In this document: positions 56,333-64,000 of the stretch, piece after piece | Layout: every line of letters begins with the position of its first letter | How positions within the stretch are numbered: the first letter of the stretch is position 1 | Assembly (NCBI RefSeq): GCF_003217355.1 | Contig: NZ_QJTK01000005.1 | Location: 1-64,000, forward strand | Length of the DNA stretch: 64,000 bases | Direction: 5' to 3' | Origin: Rhodobacter viridis | GTDB taxonomy: Bacteria > Pseudomonadota > Alphaproteobacteria > Rhodobacterales > Rhodobacteraceae | Translations under genes and position numbers: made by a program | Notes under the pieces: model-generated | The model's database searches: none | Told to the model about the DNA's origin: nothing | Seen by the model: only the letters and a program-made list of their open reading frames with translations

Positions 56333-56731
56333 TCATTCCCAGTCGTCCTCCGCGTCGTCCTCGTCCCAGTCGAAGGCGTCGGGATCGGCGAAAACTTCCG
56401 GGAAGCTCGCCTCGGCGCGCTTGCGGTCGATGCGCAGGAGTTGCTCGTAGCTGCAGGGATCGGCGGGTTCGGAGGCCCAGACGACCTCGCGCCCGATCAG
56501 CCAGGACAGGCGACCGGCGTCGAGATTGCCCCGCTCGAAGGGTTCTTCGCCAAAATGGTTCCACAGGGCCGCCATGAAGCCCGCATCGGCGCGACGGTCG
56601 GGCGCGGCCCGATCCTTGTAACGCTCGCGGCGGACGATCTTGGTGGCGCCCTTCTTGGCATTGGCGCGACGGATGACGAACTGGAAATCTGACCCGGGAA
56701 GACGCCCCGGGAAGCCACGGTGTTTCAGCAT
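56333..56731 (-). CDS. Small protein of unknown function with acidic tail
   Basis: A 132-residue soluble protein. Basic N-terminal third (MLKHRGFPGRLPGSDFQFVI, then ANAKKGATKIVRRERYKD), neutral middle, and strongly acidic C-terminus (FDWDEDDAEDDWE). The charge split suggests a nucleic-acid or partner-binding protein, but I recognise no family. Start 56731 has GAAAGGGGCACATC upstream. It sits between small envelope genes in the pccA-pccB interval. Confidence 0.65.
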   Translation of the reverse strand: MLKHRGFPGRLPGSDFQFVIRRANAKKGATKIVRRERYKDRAAPDRRADAGFMAALWNHFGEEPFERGNLDAGRLSWLIGREVVWASEPADPCSYEQLLRIDRKRAEASFPEVFADPDAFDWDEDDAEDDWE

Positions 56732-56833
56732 GATGTGCCCCTTTCCAGCGCGGGGTCGCACATCAGACCCGTCCCGCGCAAGCGCGGAACGGGAAGGCCG
56801 GGGGCTTGGGCCGGGCCCTGCCCCCGAAACCGA

Positions 56834-56953
56834 TTACTTGTACTTGCCGGTTTGGACCGGTTCGACGGTGACCGGAGCGACCGGCTCGGTTTTGGGCGCG
56901 CAGGCGGCCACGAAAGCGATCGCAACGAGGGCGAAGAGGACTTTGTTCGACAT
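56834..56953 (-). CDS. Very small lipoprotein (39 residues)
   Basis: A 39-residue product, MSNKVLFALVAIAFVAACAP then KTEPVAPVTVEPVQTGKYK. Lipobox VAAC puts the modified cysteine at residue 18, leaving a Pro/Val/Thr mature tail of about 22 residues ending in Lys. CAGGAGACACCC is an excellent ribosome-binding site, and the third positions fit the genome. Comparable small lipoproteins (entericidin-like) are easily missed. Function unknown. Confidence 0.75.
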   Translation of the reverse strand: MSNKVLFALVAIAFVAACAPKTEPVAPVTVEPVQTGKYK

Positions 56954-57158
56954 GGGTGTCTCCTGTCAGGACCGCACAGCGGACGGAGTGCCCCGCCCAT
57001 AAGGTCCTTGATTGTCATTTTTCGAACCGGATGATTCCGGTCGCGCGTCAACTTAGCCCGGTCGCCAAGGGGGATGAAGCGAAAAGCGCGTGAACACAAA
57101 AGTTTCGGGGCAACCGTGACCGGGCCCCCATCCTTTGTGTCTTGGCGCAGCATCGCCA

Positions 57159-57698
57159 TCAGAAAAGCTCCCACTGACAGGCCCCATCGGTGATGGAATA
57201 GGCCTCGAAAAATTGCACCGCGGTTTCATCGGAAGCCCCGAACGGCACCACGCGGTCGGCCAGATCGAGGACGAGTTCGGCCGGTTGCGGCCCGGTCTTG
57301 GAAACGCGCGGCAGGGCGTAGCCGTCGCACAGGGCCTGCAGATCGGCCGAAGCCTTTTCGGCGTCATAGCCCGCCCCGGCCACGGCCGGAGCGACGAAGC
57401 GGAAGCGCAGGGTCATCCCCTGCGGACCGGCGGTGTCCATCCGGGTCTCAAGCCAGTGCAGCGCGATTCCCGAGGGCACGGCAATCGCCGGGCCGGAGGG
57501 CGTAGGCACGGGGCCCGTCTCCTGCGCCGGCGCGGGAAGATCTTCCCCTCCGGTCGGGGCGGGCATCGCGGGGATCATCTCCCCCTCGCCCGCCTCGTCT
57601 TCCTGGGCATGGATGGGCCGGGCGGTCAGGGTCACAGCGAGGACGATCGCGATCGCCCCCCGCAAGGCTGCGCCTGCCTGCCCGGCCCCACGAAGCAT
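57159..57698 (-). CDS. Exported protein of unknown function upstream-linked to pccB
   Basis: A 179-residue protein. The signal peptide (about 1-31: LRGAIAIVLAVTLTARPIHA) is followed by a Pro/Glu/Ala linker (about 32-73) and a globular domain with two cysteines (LCDGYALPRVSK, DGACQWELF). Rhodobacterales homologues beside pccB may belong to DUF6497; I am not certain. It starts 11 bases after the pccB stop with GAGGGGCGCGG upstream, so it is co-transcribed with pccB. No enzymatic motif is seen. Confidence 0.7.
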   Translation of the reverse strand: MLRGAGQAGAALRGAIAIVLAVTLTARPIHAQEDEAGEGEMIPAMPAPTGGEDLPAPAQETGPVPTPSGPAIAVPSGIALHWLETRMDTAGPQGMTLRFRFVAPAVAGAGYDAEKASADLQALCDGYALPRVSKTGPQPAELVLDLADRVVPFGASDETAVQFFEAYSITDGACQWELF

Positions 57699-57708
57699 TC
57701 CGCGCCCC

Positions 57709-59241
<1,533 letters not shown>

Positions 59242-59311
59242 GGGGTCCCCTCCGAGAATTTCCGTGCAACCTACCGGAACGAAAGATTGTTACCAAGCGG
59301 ATTCGGGAAAA

Positions 59312-59360
59312 TTTGCAAATAATTCTCAAGCCGCGCAGTGCGAATTGCAACACTGCAAAT
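59312..59360 (-). promoter_or_regulatory. TTTGCAAA-type motifs upstream of pccB (probable PccR sites)
   Basis: TTTGCAAA at 59312-59319 is 71 bases before the pccB start. A second cluster ATTGCAAC-A-CTGCAAAT spans 59344-59360. From memory, PccR/ScfR of R. sphaeroides recognises TTTGCAAA half-sites near pccB and its own gene. The sites here are imperfect as pairs, so PccR binding is inference from the shared half-site. Confidence 0.65.
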
Positions 59361-59417
59361 AATCTGGCATCGGCAGCCCGGTTGCGTTAGGGGAAAGCCA
59401 GCCAGTTCGAGGTGATC

Positions 59418-59768
59418 ATGACCCTGCCCGCCCCTCTCGTCACCTTTCTTTTGCTGACCGCGTCGAATGTCTTCATGACTTTCGCCTGGTATGGGCATCT
59501 GCGCTTCAAATCGGCGCCGATGATCGTGGCGATCGGCGTCTCCTGGGGCATCGCCTTCTTCGAATACTGCCTGATGGTGCCCGCCAACCGCATCGGCTAC
59601 GGCATGATGTCGGCGGCACAACTGAAAGTGATGCAGGAGGTGATCTCGCTCACCGTCTTCGTCGGCTTCAACACCTGGTGGCTGGGCGAGCCACCGACCT
59701 GGCGCACCTTGGGCGGATTCGTCCTGATCATCGCTGGCGCGGGGCTGATCTTCTCGAACAAGGGCTGA
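59418..59768 (+). CDS. DUF486 small membrane protein
   Basis: A 116-residue protein with four membrane spans (VTFLLLTASNVFMTFAWYG; MIVAIGVSWGIAFFEYCLM; VISLTVFVGFNTWW; GGFVLIIAGAGLIF). It matches DUF486, a family related to the small drug/metabolite transporter fold. Function unknown. ATG 59418 chosen; a GTG 6 bases upstream is possible. It shares the divergent TTTGCAAA-bearing promoter region with pccB, so it may be under PccR control. Confidence 0.88.
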   Translation: MTLPAPLVTFLLLTASNVFMTFAWYGHLRFKSAPMIVAIGVSWGIAFFEYCLMVPANRIGYGMMSAAQLKVMQEVISLTVFVGFNTWWLGEPPTWRTLGGFVLIIAGAGLIFSNKG

Positions 59769-59838
59769 GCCCGGCCGATCTTGTGACGCATACATTTTCC
59801 CCCGTGGACAAAATGACGCGCGCGGCCTAGCCGGGCGC

Positions 59839-61023
59839 ATGGCCTTCCTGAACCGCAAGACGCCGCCGCATATCGTCACCCTTGTGCTCACCACCGGGGT
59901 GGCGGCGCTCAGCCTCAACATCTTCCTGCCCTCGCTGCCCGGCATGGCCCGGCATTTCGGCGTCGATTACGGGCTGATGCAGCTCGCCGTTTCGGCCTAT
60001 CTGGCAGCCTCGGCGGTGGCGCAATTCGTGGTCGGGCCAATCTCCGACCGCTTCGGACGCCGCCCGGTGCTGCTTTGGGTGGTGGCGATCTTTACCCTGG
60101 CCTCGGTCGCGGCGCTTTTCGCGCCGAACGCGCAGGCCTTTCTGGCCGCGCGCTTCGTGCAGGCGGTCGTGGCCACCGCCTTCGTGATCTCGCGCGCGGC
60201 GGTGCGCGACATGGTCCCCGGCCCTGCGGCCGCCTCGATGATCGGCTATGTCACGATGGGGATGTCGGTGGTGCCGATGATCGGCCCGGCAGTCGGCGGC
60301 CTGCTGGACGGGCTTTTCGGTTGGCACGCCAACCTTGCGGTGCTGGCCGTCTCGGGGGCGGCTCTTTTCGCGCTGATCTGGGCCGACATGGGCGAGACCG
60401 TCTCGGGCGGCGGCCTTGGCTTTGGCGCGCAGATGCGGGCCTATCCGATCTTGCTGCGCTCGAGCCGGTTCTGGGGCTATGCGCTCTCCGCCGCCGCCTC
60501 GGCGGGGCTTTTCTACGCCTATCTCGGCGGCGCGGCGCTGGTGGGCGAGCAGGCCTTCGGCCTTTCGCCGGTCGAGGTCGGCTATTTCTTCGCCCTGCCC
60601 TCGCTCGGCTATCTGATCGGCAACTGGGTCTCGGGGCGGTTCTCTCTGCATCTGGGCATGGACCGGATGGTGCTCTGGGGCACGACGCTTGCCACCGCCG
60701 CGATTGCCGTGGCGCTGATCGCCAAGGCGGCGGGCGTGCTTGGCCCCGTCGTCTTCTTCACCGCCGTCGGCATCACCGGCATCGGCAACGGGCTTTCGCT
60801 GCCCTCGGCCAATGCGGGGCTGATGTCGGTGCGGTCGGATCTGGCGGGCACGGCCTCGGGCCTTGGCGCGACGATGACGATCGGCACCGGCGCCGTTCTC
60901 GCCAGCCTGACCGCGACGCTGCTTGGCCCCGAGGTCGAGGTGGCGCGGCTTCTGTGGGTGATGTTCGCCTCTTCGGCGCTGTCCGTGGGCGCGATCCTTT
61001 GGGTGATGCGGCGGCCTCAATAA
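59839..61023 (+). CDS. MFS transporter, Bcr/CflA-type multidrug efflux
   Basis: A 394-residue, 12-span major facilitator. The cytoplasmic loop SDRFGRRPVLLW (about 70-81) is the MFS motif A. SRAAVRDMVPGPAAASMIG and FLPSLPGMARHFG are characteristic of the Bcr/CflA subfamily (DHA1). Exports drugs or metabolites; the substrate is unknown. It lies 70 bases after the DUF486 gene, same strand. Its stop overlaps the convergent lipoprotein gene by 7 bases. Confidence 0.9.
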   Translation: MAFLNRKTPPHIVTLVLTTGVAALSLNIFLPSLPGMARHFGVDYGLMQLAVSAYLAASAVAQFVVGPISDRFGRRPVLLWVVAIFTLASVAALFAPNAQAFLAARFVQAVVATAFVISRAAVRDMVPGPAAASMIGYVTMGMSVVPMIGPAVGGLLDGLFGWHANLAVLAVSGAALFALIWADMGETVSGGGLGFGAQMRAYPILLRSSRFWGYALSAAASAGLFYAYLGGAALVGEQAFGLSPVEVGYFFALPSLGYLIGNWVSGRFSLHLGMDRMVLWGTTLATAAIAVALIAKAAGVLGPVVFFTAVGITGIGNGLSLPSANAGLMSVRSDLAGTASGLGATMTIGTGAVLASLTATLLGPEVEVARLLWVMFASSALSVGAILWVMRRPQ

Positions 61024-61577
61024 CCGTAGGCGGGCGAGGTCGCGACCCTGTCCCCGATGGCAATCGCCTCGCGCTCGAGCGGGATCAGATTGTCCGGCAG
61101 CACCAGCGTTTCGGCAAGATAACGCCGCAGCATCGGCTCGGGCCCGAGACGCTCGTATTGCGCCACATGCGCGAGCTCATGCGCCAGAAGCCACTCCGGC
61201 ACCGGCGCCTTCGTCACCGTGATGCCATAGCCCGTCGTCAGCCCCCAGGCACGGCTGACGGGGAAAAGCGTCGCGAGCCGCGGATCCGCCATCGGCGGGA
61301 TCTTTGCGACCCGCAGAAGTCGCACCTTTTCCGGATGTTGCACGCCGACCTTGCGGGCGATCTCCTGCTCGGCGGCACTCAGCCTGCGCCCCTCGGACAG
61401 CGCACGGGCGTCCCGCGCCATCTCCTCGGCGCGCAGCGCGGGCGTCAGTTCGGCGATCTGCGCCGCAAGCGCCGGATCGGGCGCGGCAATCCGGGCCACC
61501 TCGGCCGGCGTGATGTCCGGCGGCACATGGCTGCAGCCGCACAAACCCAAAACGATCAGACCCAACAGCCGCCGCAT
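61017..61577 (-). CDS. Lipoprotein with HExxH (zincin-like) motif
   Basis: A 186-residue lipoprotein. Signal peptide MRRLLGLIVLGLCGC with lipobox LCGC (Cys15). A helical Ala/Glu-rich part (about 20-80) precedes a C-terminal domain with LLAHELAHVAQYERLG, where HELAH is a zinc-protease type HExxH motif, and a later Glu-rich segment EREAIAIGD. Possibly a small outer-membrane peptidase (inference). The start at 61577 has GGAGGGGAT just upstream. Divergent from pccR. Confidence 0.75.
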   Translation of the reverse strand: MRRLLGLIVLGLCGCSHVPPDITPAEVARIAAPDPALAAQIAELTPALRAEEMARDARALSEGRRLSAAEQEIARKVGVQHPEKVRLLRVAKIPPMADPRLATLFPVSRAWGLTTGYGITVTKAPVPEWLLAHELAHVAQYERLGPEPMLRRYLAETLVLPDNLIPLEREAIAIGDRVATSPAYGY

Positions 61578-61646
61578 ATCCCCTCCGCATCCCGCCCAAG
61601 CTAGGACGCTTTGTCCCAGCAATGCAACCTCCCCTTGCAGGCGCCG

Positions 61647-61674
61647 TTTGCAAAGGCTACGAAACCTTTGCAAA
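61647..61674 (+). promoter_or_regulatory. Paired TTTGCAAA motif in front of pccR (probable autoregulatory operator)
   Basis: Two perfect TTTGCAAA palindromes at 61647-61654 and 61667-61674 are separated by 12 bases and end 12 bases before the pccR start. The same half-site precedes pccB. The position covers the ribosome-binding/promoter area, consistent with autorepression as I recall for PccR in R. sphaeroides. Confidence 0.75.
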
Positions 61675-61686
61675 GCGGAGGGCATC

Positions 61687-63084
61687 ATGGCCACGCAAAA
61701 ACTCTATGCCGGTGTGAAACTGCGCGAAACCCGGGCGCGGCTCGGGCTGACGCAGAAGGCTTTCGCCGATCGCCTGGGCGTGTCGCTGCCCTATCTGAAC
61801 CAGATGGAGAACAACCACCGCCCGGTTTCAGCCGCGGTGGTGCTGGCTTTGGCGGGCGAGTTCGGGCTCGACGTGACCGAGCTTTCGGCGGGCGATGCCG
61901 AACGTCTGGTCAGCGACATGCGCGAGGCGATGGCGGACCCGGTTTTCGCCGATGGCGGCACGCCGCCCTTGGCCGATCTGCGGCTGGCGGCGTCGAACGC
62001 GCCCGCACTGGCCCGCGCCTTTCTGGAACTGCATCGCGCTTACCGTCAGGCACATGAACGGCTGGCTTCGCTCGACGAGGCTCTGGGCCGCGAAGGCGCG
62101 CAGACGGTGGTTTCGCCCTGGGAAGAGGTCCGCGACTTCTTTCACTATTGCGACAATTACATCGATGCGGTCGATCGCGCCGCCGAGCGGTTTTCCTGCC
62201 CGGATGGCAAGAGGTTGGACCCGATCATCCGGGCCTGCGATGCCCTGCGCGCCCGGGGTGTCGAAGTTCACTTTTCGAACATTTCCGAGCTGCGCTCGCG
62301 CGAGGGCGATCGCATCCTGATTTCCGCCCATGCCAGCCGCTCGACGCAGGCGTTTCAACTGCTGCATCAGGTCGCGCTGATCACCCAAAACGAGCTTCTG
62401 GAAGCCACGCTCGACCTCGCGCGGTTCCAATCCGAGACCTCGCGGGCAATCGCCAAGATCGGTCTTGCGAACTATTTCGCGGGCGCGGCACTGCTGCCCT
62501 ATCGCGCCTTCCTCGAGGCCGCGCAGGACACCCGCCACGATCTGGAGCGGCTGGCCGATGCCTTCGGCGCCAGCATCGAGCAAGTGGCGCACCGGCTCTC
62601 GACGCTGCAACGGCCGGGCGCGAAGGGGATTCCCTTCTTCTTCGTCCGCGTCGATCAGGCGGGCACGATCACCAAACGCCACTCGGCGACGCGGCTTCAA
62701 TTCGCCCGCTTCGGCGGCGCCTGCCCGCTCTGGAACGTGCATCAGGCCTTTGAAACGCCGACGAAATTCCTGCGCCAACTGGCCGAGACGCCGGACGGGG
62801 TGCGCTATCTCTGCCTTGCCCGCGACGTGTCGAAAACCGGTGGCAGCTTCACCGCCCCGGTGCGGCGCTATGCGATTTGTCTCGGCTGCGAGGTCAGCCA
62901 CGCCCGCGGCCTCGTCTATGCCGACGACATGGAACTGGGCAATCCGCGCGCCTATCAGCCGATCGGAATCTCCTGCCGGATCTGCGAACGCAAGGATTGT
63001 CACCAGCGCTCGGTGCCGCCGCTTGAACGCCGCTTGCGCGTCGATCCGAACCGGCGCGGCATGCTGCCCTACGACATCGCCTGA
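61687..63084 (+). CDS. pccR: PccR, short-chain acyl-CoA regulator (ScfR family)
   Basis: A 465-residue regulator. N-terminal XRE helix-turn-helix (about 9-63, KLRETRARLGLTQKAFADRL and SLPYLNQMENNHRPVS). Central domain of the IrrE/DUF955 type (about 150-290, ILISAHASRSTQAFQLLHQVA) without the catalytic zinc motif. C-terminal ScfR domain ends with CLGCEVSHA and CRICERKDC cysteine groups. RamB/PccR relatives sense propionyl- or acetyl-CoA and control propionyl-CoA carboxylase genes. Gene position (about 2.4 kb from pccB) and the paired TTTGCAAA motif in its promoter support this. CGGAGGGCATC precedes the start. Confidence 0.93.
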   Translation: MATQKLYAGVKLRETRARLGLTQKAFADRLGVSLPYLNQMENNHRPVSAAVVLALAGEFGLDVTELSAGDAERLVSDMREAMADPVFADGGTPPLADLRLAASNAPALARAFLELHRAYRQAHERLASLDEALGREGAQTVVSPWEEVRDFFHYCDNYIDAVDRAAERFSCPDGKRLDPIIRACDALRARGVEVHFSNISELRSREGDRILISAHASRSTQAFQLLHQVALITQNELLEATLDLARFQSETSRAIAKIGLANYFAGAALLPYRAFLEAAQDTRHDLERLADAFGASIEQVAHRLSTLQRPGAKGIPFFFVRVDQAGTITKRHSATRLQFARFGGACPLWNVHQAFETPTKFLRQLAETPDGVRYLCLARDVSKTGGSFTAPVRRYAICLGCEVSHARGLVYADDMELGNPRAYQPIGISCRICERKDCHQRSVPPLERRLRVDPNRRGMLPYDIA

Positions 63085-63094
63085 CCCCCAGACA

Positions 63095-63122
63095 TCGAAA
63101 AGCCCCGGAAACTCCGAGGCTT
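63095..63122 (-). terminator. Intrinsic terminator of the DUF465 gene
   Basis: On the minus strand AAGCC-TCGGA-GTT-TCCGG-GGCTT (one mismatch) is followed by TTCG. It lies 23 bases after the stop at 63145 and just past the convergent pccR stop, so it may serve both. Confidence 0.7.
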
Positions 63123-63144
63123 GTCGATCAGTCTGTGGAGGTCG

Positions 63145-63384
63145 TCAGGAATGGTGCAGCATGTAGGCGATTTCATCCTTGATGTGCGCGCGTTGCTTGC
63201 GCAGGTCCACCTCGGCGAAATGTTCGACCGGTTCGACGTTGGTCTCGGCCCGATGAACCTTGTCATTCACCGCGTCGTAATCTTCCAGAAGCTTCGCGAA
63301 ATGCGCATTGGAGACCTTCAAAGCGTGCAGCTTTTCCATCTCGAACGGGAATTCATCGGACAGCGTATGCGGGGTGTTCGACAT
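63145..63384 (-). CDS. DUF465 (YdcH-like) small protein
   Basis: A 79-residue helical protein (SDEFPFEMEKLHALKVSNA, LRKQRAHIKDEIAYMLHHS) matching the YdcH/DUF465 family, whose helices pack as a hairpin. Function unknown. The gene is AT-richer than its neighbours. Start 63384 has GGGAGAGGCCC upstream. Convergent with pccR. Confidence 0.9.
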   Translation of the reverse strand: MSNTPHTLSDEFPFEMEKLHALKVSNAHFAKLLEDYDAVNDKVHRAETNVEPVEHFAEVDLRKQRAHIKDEIAYMLHHS

Positions 63385-63460
63385 GGGCCTCTCCCTTTTC
63401 GGTCGTCATTTCTTACGACTCAAGCCTAGACCCGACCCGCTTGCGCCACCTTGACCCGTG

Positions 63461-64000
63461 TCAAGTTGCCCCCCCGTCGCGCTTTTGCGCAGCGCCCACC
63501 GCCGCCGCAATCGCATCGAGCCGCGCGTCCAGCGTCGCAAACCGCCCTTCAAGCGCAACCATCCGCAAATCATCAAGTTTTTCATGCAACCGCATGATCT
63601 CGATTTCCGCCTTCAGGTTCACCTCGTAATCATGCGCCGCGGCAAGGCGATCTTTTTCCGCCTGCCGGTTCTGGCTCATCATGATCACGGGCGCCTGCAC
63701 CGCGGCCAGCATCGACAGGATCAGGTTCAGGAAAACAAAGGGATAGGGGTCGACCGCCGTGGCCAGAATCACGGTGTTGAGTACCACCCAGCCGACCAGA
63801 ACCAGCGCGAACAGGCCGATGAAACTCCACGAGCCGCCAAAGGCCGCGACCCGATCGGCAACCCGCGCGCCAAAGTCGGGCTGATGCAGGCTCAGATCGC
63901 GCGCCACCGTGCCATGTTCCGCCACATGGCGCAGAACGCGCAGGTCGCGTTCATTCAAGTCCTCAAATTTCTTGCGTAAAAGCCGCTCGGAAAGGATGCG
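63461..64000 (-). CDS. DUF1003 membrane protein, N-terminus outside the window
   Basis: At least 179 residues are visible. The frame is open without a stop to the right edge (RILSERLLRKKFEDLNERDL), so the real start lies beyond 64000; a TTG at 63958 is not needed. Two spans (about WSFIGLFALVLVGWVVLNTVI and VFLNLILSMLAAVQAPVIMM) form the DUF1003 hairpin. A long helical C-terminus (KLDDLRMVALEGRFATLDAR) follows. Cation-channel-like or CNG-related roles have been suggested for the family; unproven here. Confidence 0.88.
   Translation of the reverse strand, partial: RILSERLLRKKFEDLNERDLRVLRHVAEHGTVARDLSLHQPDFGARVADRVAAFGGSWSFIGLFALVLVGWVVLNTVILATAVDPYPFVFLNLILSMLAAVQAPVIMMSQNRQAEKDRLAAAHDYEVNLKAEIEIMRLHEKLDDLRMVALEGRFATLDARLDAIAAAVGAAQKRDGGAT

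Overview
The window reads as a chromosomal segment of a high-GC alphaproteobacterium of the Rhodobacter group. The best marker is the [2Fe-2S] ferredoxin at 19591-19914, which looks almost identical to what I remember of Rhodobacter capsulatus FdVI (FdxE). PccR-type control of propionyl-CoA genes, a short type-2 ProS, a Hint-domain protein and PurD/XseA/HflKC/LolCD gene orders also fit Rhodobacterales. I call it R. capsulatus or a very close relative, from recognition and not from a search.

Layout. 1-1290 is an insertion-sequence graveyard: the start of an IS3 orfA leaving the left edge, a frameshifted IS3 orfB relic and an internally deleted IS66 tnpC. 1344-5834 holds yciB and ftsY (minus), then an AlkB-like monooxygenase and a small exported protein (plus). 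5947-10839 holds xseA, a small exported protein, purD and sdaA. 11054-18762 runs plus-strand: Hint protein, rpiA, a membrane protein, gor, hflK-hflC-DUF2065 and degP. 18814-24139 has a lipoprotein, fdxE, purU, lolC-lolD-arsC and a small HTH protein. 24292-29247 is minus-strand: csp, thrS, an outer-membrane barrel and proS.

29483-36691 holds an orphan protein and a five-gene peptide-uptake operon (permeases B and C, fused ATPase DF, binding protein, D-aminopeptidase). 36698-37829 is a VOC protein and its probable WYL regulator, which share a 17-bp operator-like motif. 38011-44541 contains a membrane-anchored NYN nuclease, an AI-2E family transporter, Hda, ppk and ppx; 44568-48585 an exported protein, an EEP nuclease, a DjlA-like cochaperone, a GNAT enzyme and nhaA.

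48752-63084 is the propionyl-CoA assimilation region: mcm, pccA and pccB on the minus strand, interleaved with a sulfotransferase, a GT-C-like membrane protein and small envelope proteins, then a DUF486 protein, an MFS pump, a lipoprotein with HExxH and the regulator pccR. TTTGCAAA motifs lie in front of pccB and pccR. The window ends with a DUF465 protein and a DUF1003 gene cut by the right edge.

The most unusual non-genic feature is a family of nested palindromic intergenic repeats (seven copies, full and half forms), all placed just downstream of genes; one carries a terminator hairpin between its arms. I saw no CRISPR array, rRNA or tRNA and no prophage.
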